From positions 3,720,001 through 3,784,000 of the forward strand of contig NZ_CP177144.1 of the NCBI RefSeq assembly GCF_050389775.1: a DNA stretch of 64,000 nucleotides, in the 5' to 3' direction. The notes under the pieces are model-generated. The model made no database searches, had not been told where the DNA came from, and was given only the letters and a program-made list of their open reading frames with translations. This DNA is from Marinibacterium sp050389775 (GTDB lineage: Bacteria > Pseudomonadota > Alphaproteobacteria > Rhodobacterales > Rhodobacteraceae). Below, in pieces: positions 33,437 through 41,656 of this stretch. Made by a program: the position numbers and the translations under genes. Each line of letters opens with the position of its first letter. Position 1 is the stretch's first letter.

Positions 33437-36400
33437 GGCGCCCCTCCCGCGACCTCGACCACACCGGCCCCCCCGCGGGCCGGGTTGCTCCACAGCACGC
33501 GCAGGTTGCCCGAGATGTCGTAGAACCGGACCCGGTCGACAAAGTTGAACAATGCGTCCTGACCAAAGCGCTGCATCTCGCCTAACATGTCTTCGACCGC
33601 CGGGACATCCAGCAATTGGCTGGCGTCGCGCCGGATCACCTGGACCTCCAGCTCCTGGGCCGCGACGGGCAGGCCTTCGGCCGAGGCCCGGTTGGCCACG
33701 CCGTTGGTCGGCACGCCCTGGGCCTTGCCATGGACCGAGGCCCGCAGCGAGCGCAGGAAATGCGCCCGCGTCGCGGCCGGGTCCAGCCCCGGGGGAAAGT
33801 CGGGCGACACGGTCACCACCTCGCGCCCGGCCAGGCCCACCGGACGGCCGGAGGCATCGAGGAACGCGACCGACAGGTCCGGGCGCAGCCCGCCACGCGC
33901 CGCCGGGGCAAATTCGACCCGCACCGTGCCCGGCGGCCGGGCGATTTCGGTCAGGTTGGGCGTGGCGATATCCAGGATCGTGCGCAGGGTCCGGGGATCG
34001 ACATTGTCGCCGACCAGGCGCGCGGCCAGTTCCACGGCATCGACGGTGCCACTCCCCGACCGGCCGCCGGCGGTGAAGACATCGGTGCCCAGGCGCAGCC
34101 GCCCGGCCAGGGCGTTCAGCGCCTCCAGCGTCTCTTCGGTGGCCAGAGGACGCAGCACCCCGGCACGCAGCTGGGCATCGGACCGCGGCAGGTTGCCGGC
34201 GCTGATGATGTTGGGGCTGATCCGGTTCAGCCGGGTGCCCGGGTGCGACCGCAGCAGCCGTTCAAGGGCGTCGATCACCCGGGCCGGGTCCGGCGCCGGC
34301 CCGCCCGGACGGGCGTCGAGCAACGGGAAGAAATGATCGCGGCGCACCCTGGCTCCGCGGATATTGGCCACGACCCCGCTGCTGCGGGCCAGCGGCTCCA
34401 GGGCCCCGCGCCGGGCGGCCTCGGCCAGGTCGGCGCGCAGGACATTCGGCAGGCTCAGCAAGCCGGTCAGCGGCTCGGCTCCCACAGCGGCCTGCCGGGC
34501 GATCATCTGTTCGATGGCGGCGGGGGTGAACCCCTCGGACACCAGGTCGAAGAGGCTGCCCAGGGCCCCGGCATGGCCGGGCGAGACATCGCCCAGCCGT
34601 TCGGCGACGATCATCAGCCCTTCGTTCGAGTACGACCCGTTGTCGGCCAGCGCGCTCAGCAGGTTGCGCAGGGCATCGTCGCTCAGCCCCGCCGCGGCCG
34701 CGCGGTCGGCGAAATCCACCATCGGGGCCACGCTGCCCGCGAAGCGGTCATCGAGGATGCGGGCCGCCCGGGTCCAGCCGGCGGTATCCAACATGCGCGT
34801 GGCCCCGGCCGACCGCGACACGGCCAGGGCCATGCCCCGATCGATCATGGCGGTCATGTCCTGCGGACCTAGCCCCCGCGCCAGGGCCAGCAGCCGCGGC
34901 AGGCTGTCCCCCGTGCTGCGTGCGACCAGCGCGACAAGTTCGGCCTGCGGGACGGTGCTGCGGAACAGGCTGGCCAGGCCCAGCACGGCATCGGGGTTCA
35001 ACGCGCCCAGCCGTTCCACCGCGCCCAGCACGGCGCCCATGGGCAGATCGGGCGCGTCCAGCAGCACGTCGATGATGCGCCGGCGCAGCACCGGGTCGAC
35101 GGTCAGGTCTTCGAGTTCGGCCAGGAAGCTGTCCAGCTGGTCGACACGGAACCGGAACCGCGCGTTCAGCAAGCGGCCGAACAGGTCGCTGGCATCCAGC
35201 GCATAGGCCAGGGCGCGTTCCGATTGCAGCAGCTCGGCAAAGCCACCCGCTTCGGTCAGCCCGCGCAGGGCCGCATCGTCGATCAGCCCCAGGGCGGTGA
35301 AGAACCCGTGCGACCGCGCGGCCCCGGCCGCACGCAGCTGGCGCACCAGGGCCAGCGCGGCGCTCCCGTCCAGCTCCTGGCCTCCGATCAGGATCAGCCG
35401 TTCCAGCCCGGCCAGCCCTTCGGCGCCCAGCTGCAGGTCGATCAGTTCCAGCCCCTGCACCAGCCGGCGGGTCTGCAAAGCGGCCGGGTAATGGGCCCGG
35501 ATCTGGTCCAGGACCTGCCGGAACCGGGCCACCAACTGCCCCGCGATCGCCTCGTCCAGCATGGTTCCCAGCCGGCCGCCCAGGATATCGACGATGGTCA
35601 GGCTTTCGGCCGCGAACCGGGCAAAGCTGACCCCTTCGGCCCCCAGCCGCTCGGCCACTTCGGCCAGCTGGATCGCGGTGACCGACCCGGCCCGGACCGA
35701 GGCGGCAAACCCCGCCAGGACACGGGTGATTGCCGCGTTCACGGCCAGTTCGCCGGCCACGCCCAGCACCGTGCCGAACCCCACGTGCAGGGCGTAATCG
35801 CCCAGCGATGACAGTCCGTTGCGCTGGCCGGTGCCGATGTCGTAGATGTCATGGGCAAAGCGCACGAGAAAGCCGGTCGATCCGCCGCCCACGGCCCCGC
35901 GCACCGCCAGCTGGGCCAGCCGGGCCCGGCCCAGCGTCGACAGGATGCCCGTCGACAGGATCCGCCCGCTCAGCCCAGATGCCACGACCCCGCCAAAGCG
36001 GAAGCCCAGGGCAAAGAGATAGCCGTCGAGCGCGGCCAGCGCGACGCCTTCCCAGCTGAACTCGACGTCGGTGAAGATGACCGTGGCGAAGTAGATCAGC
36101 TCGGATATGGCGATCGAGGCCAGCACGACCTTGAGCCCGCCGGCCACGGCGATCAGTTCGGGCAGGAAGACCACGCCGACGATGGCCACCGTGCCGATGC
36201 CGACGACCAGCGCCAGCGTGCGCAGCCCTTCGAACCCGCGCATGATGCGCCACAGCGCCAGGGTCTCGTGGAAATAGCCGGCCAGTTCGCGCCGCCGGCT
36301 GCCTTCGACCTCGCGCCATCCCCGCTCGCCCCGGTTGCGGGTAACCAGCGACCAGGTGACATAGGTCCGCTCGATGCCGCCTTCGATGACCCGCTCGACA

Positions 36401-38331
36401 CCATGGAACCGCGCGCTGGTCTGCTTGACGACCTCGTGAAAGGCATCCTCACCAAGATCCAGCGCCTCGGCCGCGCGCACGATGGCCGTGCGCACGAAGG
36501 TTTCGCTGGTGTAGTCGCCGGTGTCGCGCCCCGACAGGATGTCGGCGGCCAGGCGATCGGCCTCGACCTGGGCGCGATCCTTCAGGCGGACCAGCGCGGC
36601 GGGCCGCAGCTCGACGCCCTCGACCTCGTGGACATACCGGTCGGACAGGTCGCCGACCACGCCATCGGCGGCCACGATGCGGCGGGGATGGCCGTCGAGC
36701 AACATGACATTGCGCGCGATGTCATAATCGTGGGCCGCGATCTCGCGGGCCCGGCGATTGAGCAGCTCACGCGTGGCCACGGCCAGCGGATGATCGGCGT
36801 AACGCCCGGCCGTGGTGTAGCGCACCAGCGCGGCATGCACCGAGTAATAGCGCGCCCGCTCCACGACCGAGAACAGGCCTTCGAGCAAGCCGCGACGGTC
36901 CAGCTCGTCAAGCGTGAGATCGAACAGCGCGACCTGCCCGCGCGAGGCCGAACTGCCGAAGCTTTCGAAGAACGCGTTGACCAGTGCCACCAGCCATTCG
37001 ATGTCATGCGGATCGGCATTGCGGATCAGCCCGGCAAGGCGGTCCGCCGCGGCTGCGGCCGCCGGCCGATAGAGCGCCCGCTCGCGCTGGTCGTCGCTCA
37101 GGCGGAAGGTGGCATGGAGATAGGCGCCACGCCATCCGAAACGATAGGTGCCGAACTGGTCCGCGTCGGTGACCGCCCGGCTCTGGGCATTGGTCAGCGC
37201 GCCCAGTCGGGCCCGCGCGGCCGACGGCAGGCTGTCGAGCATCCGGGTGCCAAGGATGCGCGTGGCCCCGAAAAAGGCCGTATCCTGCGACAGCCCGGCC
37301 GCGACACGGGCCTGCATCAGGTGGTTCACCGCATCATGATGGGTCTGGGCGCGGATCTCGAAGGGCAGCGCCAAAAGCTCGGCCGGATCGTCGCCGAATT
37401 CGCGGACGTAATCGGCCCAGGGCACGCCCAGCAGGCGTTCGAAACTGTCGTGATCGGCCAGGAAATCCAGCTCGCGCACGGGCATTTCGATGGCCAGCGG
37501 CGTGTCGCTCAGCAGGTCCAGCACGGTTTCCAGCTCGATCCGGGGCAGCGCCGCCGAGGCAAAGAAGACCTGGGCGCCCGGCAGGACGACGGCGGTGCCG
37601 TCCGGCAGGGTCCGGGTGCTGGACAGCGGATGGGTCAAGGCCGAGAAATCGCCCTGGCTGTCGCGGCCCATGTCGGCCATGCGCGCCGGGGCATCGTTGC
37701 GCGACGTGTAGACCCAGAAGGCCACCATGCCTTCGGGCGTGTCCCTCAGCGCCATCTGCGCCAGCCATTCGCCCACGGCATCCAGGTAGAGCGGCTGGTT
37801 GATCTGCGCGACACGGGTCGTGACCGTGATCTCGTCTTCGGCCCGGTCACCGTAAAGCGCGCGCAGGATGTCCAGCGTGTCGGTGCTCTGGGTGCCGTAT
37901 GTAGCGAAGAACTCGGTGAATTGCGCGACGGTCATGACCAGGCTGGCCCGACGGGCGATCCGGGCCGGCGGGCCCGGCCGGGCCCGGGCCGGGGCACGCG
38001 GCGCCCCGCCCCGCATCCGCACCGACCTGGGACGCATGGCAATGCCGCTTTCGGCGATTGCCGCGTTGACCGCGGCGGTCAGGGCCCGGGTCAGCGCCTC
38101 GCGGTCCGGGCCGGACAGGTCCCCGTCGACGGCAATGCGCGGGGCCAGCACGTCGCGCGAGACATCCGTGATGCCCCGCCGGCCCAGTTCGCGGCGCAGC
38201 TCGGCCAGCTGGTCGAGCACCGCGGCCGTCACCGCGCCCTGCATGTCGGTCACCGCGCGGGCGTCGGGCCGGCCGTTCAACGTGACGTCGACGGGCACCG
38301 CGGCGCTGAGGATATCGGGGCCGCCGGTCAC
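33433..38331 (-). CDS. Giant 1632-residue protein of the contractile-tail cluster, function unknown
   Basis: Very large protein. Residues 1-130 are charged and flexible, with an Arg/Pro/Ala linker around 100-130. Residues 130-700 appear mostly helical. A strongly hydrophobic region (about 704-755, continuing with Gly-rich segments to about 880) could contain membrane segments. A long helical-repeat-like part follows, with many LxxALA segments. The C-terminal 150 residues look like a separate compact domain. I recognise no catalytic motif. The GTG at 38331 overlaps the upstream stop (GTGA). Tape measure, toxin or effector cargo, or fibre are possibilities; the hydrophobic patch and size fit the first two best. 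No other gene in the cluster has the expected tape-measure length. Confidence 0.72.
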   Translation of the reverse strand: MTGGPDILSAAVPVDVTLNGRPDARAVTDMQGAVTAAVLDQLAELRRELGRRGITDVSRDVLAPRIAVDGDLSGPDREALTRALTAAVNAAIAESGIAMRPRSVRMRGGAPRAPARARPGPPARIARRASLVMTVAQFTEFFATYGTQSTDTLDILRALYGDRAEDEITVTTRVAQINQPLYLDAVGEWLAQMALRDTPEGMVAFWVYTSRNDAPARMADMGRDSQGDFSALTHPLSSTRTLPDGTAVVLPGAQVFFASAALPRIELETVLDLLSDTPLAIEMPVRELDFLADHDSFERLLGVPWADYVREFGDDPAELLALPFEIRAQTHHDAVNHLMQARVAAGLSQDTAFFGATRILGTRMLDSLPSAARARLGALTNAQSRAVTDADQFGTYRFGWRGAYLHATFRLSDDQRERALYRPAAAAAADRLAGLIRNADPHDIEWLVALVNAFFESFGSSASRGQVALFDLTLDELDRRGLLEGLFSVVERARYYSVHAALVRYTTAGRYADHPLAVATRELLNRRAREIAAHDYDIARNVMLLDGHPRRIVAADGVVGDLSDRYVHEVEGVELRPAALVRLKDRAQVEADRLAADILSGRDTGDYTSETFVRTAIVRAAEALDLGEDAFHEVVKQTSARFHGVERVIEGGIERTYVTWSLVTRNRGERGWREVEGSRRRELAGYFHETLALWRIMRGFEGLRTLALVVGIGTVAIVGVVFLPELIAVAGGLKVVLASIAISELIYFATVIFTDVEFSWEGVALAALDGYLFALGFRFGGVVASGLSGRILSTGILSTLGRARLAQLAVRGAVGGGSTGFLVRFAHDIYDIGTGQRNGLSSLGDYALHVGFGTVLGVAGELAVNAAITRVLAGFAASVRAGSVTAIQLAEVAERLGAEGVSFARFAAESLTIVDILGGRLGTMLDEAIAGQLVARFRQVLDQIRAHYPAALQTRRLVQGLELIDLQLGAEGLAGLERLILIGGQELDGSAALALVRQLRAAGAARSHGFFTALGLIDDAALRGLTEAGGFAELLQSERALAYALDASDLFGRLLNARFRFRVDQLDSFLAELEDLTVDPVLRRRIIDVLLDAPDLPMGAVLGAVERLGALNPDAVLGLASLFRSTVPQAELVALVARSTGDSLPRLLALARGLGPQDMTAMIDRGMALAVSRSAGATRMLDTAGWTRAARILDDRFAGSVAPMVDFADRAAAAGLSDDALRNLLSALADNGSYSNEGLMIVAERLGDVSPGHAGALGSLFDLVSEGFTPAAIEQMIARQAAVGAEPLTGLLSLPNVLRADLAEAARRGALEPLARSSGVVANIRGARVRRDHFFPLLDARPGGPAPDPARVIDALERLLRSHPGTRLNRISPNIISAGNLPRSDAQLRAGVLRPLATEETLEALNALAGRLRLGTDVFTAGGRSGSGTVDAVELAARLVGDNVDPRTLRTILDIATPNLTEIARPPGTVRVEFAPAARGGLRPDLSVAFLDASGRPVGLAGREVVTVSPDFPPGLDPAATRAHFLRSLRASVHGKAQGVPTNGVANRASAEGLPVAAQELEVQVIRRDASQLLDVPAVEDMLGEMQRFGQDALFNFVDRVRFYDISGNLRVLWSNPARGGAGVVEVAGGAP

Positions 38332-38561
38332 GGCCCGCCTTCGATCGCCGCCTGCAGCTCGGCCAGCACGGCTTCGGTCACCCTGTCGATATCGGCCTGG
38401 CGCAGGCTGCCCACGACGACCACGCGCACGGGAAACTCGATGCGCACCAGCTCCGGCGGCGCGGCTTCGGGCGGGTCATCGCCTTCTGCCTGCGCCGCAC
38501 CGGGATCGGGCGGTGACGGGCTGGCCGCATCGGGCAGAAGGATGTCGTCCTCGTCCTCCAT
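38328..38561 (-). CDS. Small acidic protein of the contractile-tail cluster
   Basis: 77-residue protein with an acidic Pro-rich N-terminal half (MEDEDDILLPDAA) and a C-terminal beta-alpha segment (RIEFPVRVVVVGSLRQAD, then a helix AVLAELQAAIEGG). Its frame ends in an overlap with the giant gene's start, so they are coupled. The similar motif PVDVTLNGRPDARAVTDMQ at the start of the giant protein suggests the two N-termini may share a fold. Function unknown. The ribosome-binding site is weak. Confidence 0.6.
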   Translation of the reverse strand: MEDEDDILLPDAASPSPPDPGAAQAEGDDPPEAAPPELVRIEFPVRVVVVGSLRQADIDRVTEAVLAELQAAIEGGP

Positions 38562-38576
38562 CTCATCGCCGCGTCA

Positions 38577-41147
38577 TCACTGGCCCAGAATCTTCAGCGC
38601 CCGGTCGAACAGCTGCTGCAACTGGCGCTGCTGGGCCGGATCGCGCCCAAGGCGGACGGCATCGCGCAGGATCGTTTCGATCTCGGCCCGTGTCCGGCCC
38701 TGGCCCTGCGCCTCGGGCAGATGCGCCTTGACCGATTGTTCGGACATCAGCCACAGCGTGTCGATCAGCGCGCGGCACAGGCGGGCAAAGGTGTCGGCCT
38801 GGTCCTTGTCCGGAGCGCCCTGACCGTCCTCGTCGCGGGCGGTGCCGTCGCCCAGTTCCTTGAAGCTCACCGCGAAGGCCGGGGTGTCAAAGACCCCGAC
38901 CCCCACCTTGACCGGCGGGCCGGACAGCGCGGGGCCGCCCCCGGGCAGCGCGGGCAGGTGCAGGTGCACCTCGTAGCTGCCATCGAGCCGGTCGACGATA
39001 TCCTCGACCAGGCCGCGATCCGGCTCCACCCTCAGGGCGCCTTCGCCATAGCCCAGTCCCAGCATGGCGCCGAACCGGTCCAGGAGGCGGATCTGCAGGA
39101 CGACATCGGCGCTGCCGTCCGCCGCCTCGTCCACGCTGAAGACCGACAGCTTGCTGGCCGACGGATCGGGCACCGGGACCGTGCGCGTGGTCATGCTGCG
39201 CACCCGGCGCAGGCGGTCGCCGTTGCGGTCCAGGGCCGTGACCTCGATATCCATGGCATAATTGCCCTCGGCCATCGTGTCGAAGTAATACCCGCTGTAG
39301 ATGCCGTCGCCGGCCACGGCATCGCCGCTGGACATGTCGCCATCATCCACCAGCTTGATGACGTCCTCGCTGACCCCGCGCAGGATCTTGCCCAGTTCGG
39401 GATCGGCCAGAACCGCCGTCAGCTTGCCCTGCCAGGCCCGGAACGGCTCGCCCCCGGTCAGGTCGTTCGGCCCGATATCGGCCGAAGCCACGAAATCGCC
39501 GATCCCGACATCGGGCCGGCGCACCCGGGCCAGGGCTTCGGCCTCGGTCACCGGGTCGTCGCCTTCCTTCAGGTCCACCTGGATGTGGATCGGCGTGCCG
39601 GTCGGGCGGATCGCCGCGTCCAGCCGGTATTCCGACCAGATCATCGTGCTGTCCAGCATGACCATGGCGTGGTAGGTCACGTCGCGGTCGATCGCGTCAA
39701 AGACCAGCTGCCAGTCGCCGGGATTGCGCACGAACCCCTCGGGCGTCAACGCCGGCAGCGGCACCTTGGCCGACACATGGTTGCCCACCCGCCGCAGGAA
39801 GCGCCGCAGGTCGATCTGGCGGCCATCGGGGGCGATCAGCGTCACCTGCCCGCGCAGGGGACTGCCCGGCTCCTCGGCATCGGTGGCCGAGAAGAAAAAG
39901 CTCAGCGCCACGTCGTCTTCGGTCACCGGCACGGCCAGTTCGAGGGCGTCGCCCGCGGCCAGCTTGCCGCTGTCGTCGATCACCATCTCGACCTTGTCAC
40001 CGATCAGCTCGTCGGCAAGGTTCTGGACGAAATAGGTCTCGAAATTGGCGGCCGGGATCGTGTCGGCCATGTCCTCGACATGCAGGGGCAAGGCCCCGCC
40101 GGCCGCCGCCGCGATATCGGCCTGAAGGGTGTAGCCCGGCGCCAGCATGCGCCCGGCGGTGATCGGATAGATCACCGTGTCGGGATCATAGGCCAGGCCG
40201 TCGACCTGCAGGCTGCCCCCGGGGACCGCCACCATGGGCGGGGTGTTCTGTTCGCCGTCCGACATCAGCACGACAACCTTGTTGTTGGGCAGTGCCGGCG
40301 CCGGGGTGATCGTGTCGAAACCGTCGATCTGGGCCGCCAGGAGGCCCGCGCCGATGCTGGTCCCGCCGCCGGTCGGGGCGCCGTAGGTCGCCAGGATGTC
40401 GTCGCGCATGCCATCGGCCGCACCGGCCAGGACACCCAGCGTGTTGTCGCCGCCGCCCGGAGCAAAGGGCACGGCCGCCGTGTCGAAATAGACCGTGCCG
40501 ATGCGGTCGCCGGCCTGGCCGTATTGGCCCAGCAGCATGAACAGCGGCACGATCCCGTCCCGCATGGCCTCGCGGCGCAACGGGGCGCCCGCCGGGGCGC
40601 CGGGCACCGCCGGCCGGTTCATGCTGCCCGACACGTCCAGCACCAGTTCGACAAGCAGCGGATCGCGGATGATCGGGGTGGTGCGTGTCGTGAAGCTCCA
40701 GGTGTTCAGCGTGAAGGGCGGATCGCCCGGCAGGCTGGAGGTGATGCCCCCCAGGGTCAGGCTGACGGTCGTGTTCAGGGGCACAAGGTCTCCCAGCGCG
40801 ATCTGCAGACTGTCCTGCACGCCGTTGGGAAAGGGCCCGTCCGACGCCGCAAAGCCGCATTGTCCGGCCGCCGGCGACAGATCGTTCAGGGCGCAGGCCA
40901 TGGCTGGCGCCCCGCCGATCGACACGTTGACGCTGGCCCCGCCCAGTTGCAGCGGCAAGGCCGGGTCGCCGGGCGGGAACAGGCCGCCACCGGAGGACAC
41001 GAAGGTGATGAAGATCCCCTTCTGCCCGATCGACCGCACCACGTTGGTCGACCCGTCGCCGGGAAACAGCGATCCGAACGGGTCGATGGCCAGTTCCTGG
41101 CCCAGGGCAGGACCGGCAAACAAGAGGGCTATGGCAAGGCTTCGCAT
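38577..41147 (-). CDS. Secreted von Willebrand factor A-domain protein within the contractile-tail cluster
   Basis: 856-residue exported protein. Signal peptide MRSLAIALLFAGPALG precedes a domain (about 20-155) with two Cys residues (85, 97) that resembles an Ig/IPT-like module. The vWA domain starts near residue 160 with an intact metal-ion-dependent adhesion site (DVSGSM at 171-176) and continues with GGGTSIGAGLLAAQ and VVLMSDGEQN. The remainder is beta-rich with no catalytic motif, ending in a polar helix. The 5' gene ends 15 bases before its start codon. Extracellular adhesion is the likely role. An exported protein inside a cytoplasmically assembled tail cluster is unexpected. Confidence 0.8.
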   Translation of the reverse strand: MRSLAIALLFAGPALGQELAIDPFGSLFPGDGSTNVVRSIGQKGIFITFVSSGGGLFPPGDPALPLQLGGASVNVSIGGAPAMACALNDLSPAAGQCGFAASDGPFPNGVQDSLQIALGDLVPLNTTVSLTLGGITSSLPGDPPFTLNTWSFTTRTTPIIRDPLLVELVLDVSGSMNRPAVPGAPAGAPLRREAMRDGIVPLFMLLGQYGQAGDRIGTVYFDTAAVPFAPGGGDNTLGVLAGAADGMRDDILATYGAPTGGGTSIGAGLLAAQIDGFDTITPAPALPNNKVVVLMSDGEQNTPPMVAVPGGSLQVDGLAYDPDTVIYPITAGRMLAPGYTLQADIAAAAGGALPLHVEDMADTIPAANFETYFVQNLADELIGDKVEMVIDDSGKLAAGDALELAVPVTEDDVALSFFFSATDAEEPGSPLRGQVTLIAPDGRQIDLRRFLRRVGNHVSAKVPLPALTPEGFVRNPGDWQLVFDAIDRDVTYHAMVMLDSTMIWSEYRLDAAIRPTGTPIHIQVDLKEGDDPVTEAEALARVRRPDVGIGDFVASADIGPNDLTGGEPFRAWQGKLTAVLADPELGKILRGVSEDVIKLVDDGDMSSGDAVAGDGIYSGYYFDTMAEGNYAMDIEVTALDRNGDRLRRVRSMTTRTVPVPDPSASKLSVFSVDEAADGSADVVLQIRLLDRFGAMLGLGYGEGALRVEPDRGLVEDIVDRLDGSYEVHLHLPALPGGGPALSGPPVKVGVGVFDTPAFAVSFKELGDGTARDEDGQGAPDKDQADTFARLCRALIDTLWLMSEQSVKAHLPEAQGQGRTRAEIETILRDAVRLGRDPAQQRQLQQLFDRALKILGQ

Positions 41148-41162
41148 GGGGGATCTCCGGGT

Positions 41163-41636
41163 TCAGGACAGGACAAAGATCTGGGCGATGACGGCCGTGG
41201 CCTGGTTCCTCTCGTTGCGGAACCAGATCTCGACCTCGGTCTGCGTGGCGCCCTGGCGATAGGTGAAATGATGGCTGACCTGGGCATGGGGGGCCGTCAG
41301 CGTCGGGCTGATGCGCACCGAGTAGAGCTTGGGCACGTCGCTGGGGAAATCGGCATTGTCGTAGGTATCGATCACCGCCGGCGCGGTGACATCGCTGCCC
41401 GGGATGTTGACCGATTGCGTGGTCAGGAACTGCTGGCGCCCGGCCAGCGGCAGGCCGCCGCTGATCGTGTCGACCTCGGCCGCGATGTCGCCGATGGTCG
41501 ACGCAACATCGTCGAACTCGCTTTCCAGGTCCTGGAAACGTCGGTTGAACCCATTGTCGCCCTCGGCGTCCACGACGTCTTCGTGGTTGCGCCACGGCAC
41601 GTGGGCAAAGCTTCGGGTATACGAGAAACTGGCCAT
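41163..41636 (-). CDS. Small tail-associated or fibre-tip-like protein
   Basis: 157-residue protein. An N-terminal part with a helix (FQDLESEFDDVASTIGDIAAEVDTI) is followed by a beta-rich C-terminal part (QVSHHFTYRQGATQTEVEIWF, in outline RQGATQTEVEIWFRNER). This could be a trimerising helix and a tip domain, as in small fibre proteins, but I cannot name a family. The ATG at 41636 has a GGAG site nine bases upstream; the GTG at 41645 lies directly on that site and is unlikely. It sits directly after the large baseplate gene. Confidence 0.65.
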   Translation of the reverse strand: MASFSYTRSFAHVPWRNHEDVVDAEGDNGFNRRFQDLESEFDDVASTIGDIAAEVDTISGGLPLAGRQQFLTTQSVNIPGSDVTAPAVIDTYDNADFPSDVPKLYSVRISPTLTAPHAQVSHHFTYRQGATQTEVEIWFRNERNQATAVIAQIFVLS

Positions 41637-41656
41637 GGTACTCACTCCGGTGGTGT

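Noticed and set aside
35851..38823. Plus-strand open frames of 990 and 988 codons opposite the tail cluster (35.9-41.7 kb)
   Set aside because: Same cause; composition (Gly, Gln, His, Arg) is typical of shadows in high-GC genomes, and the minus strand has consistent start, stop and overlap structure.
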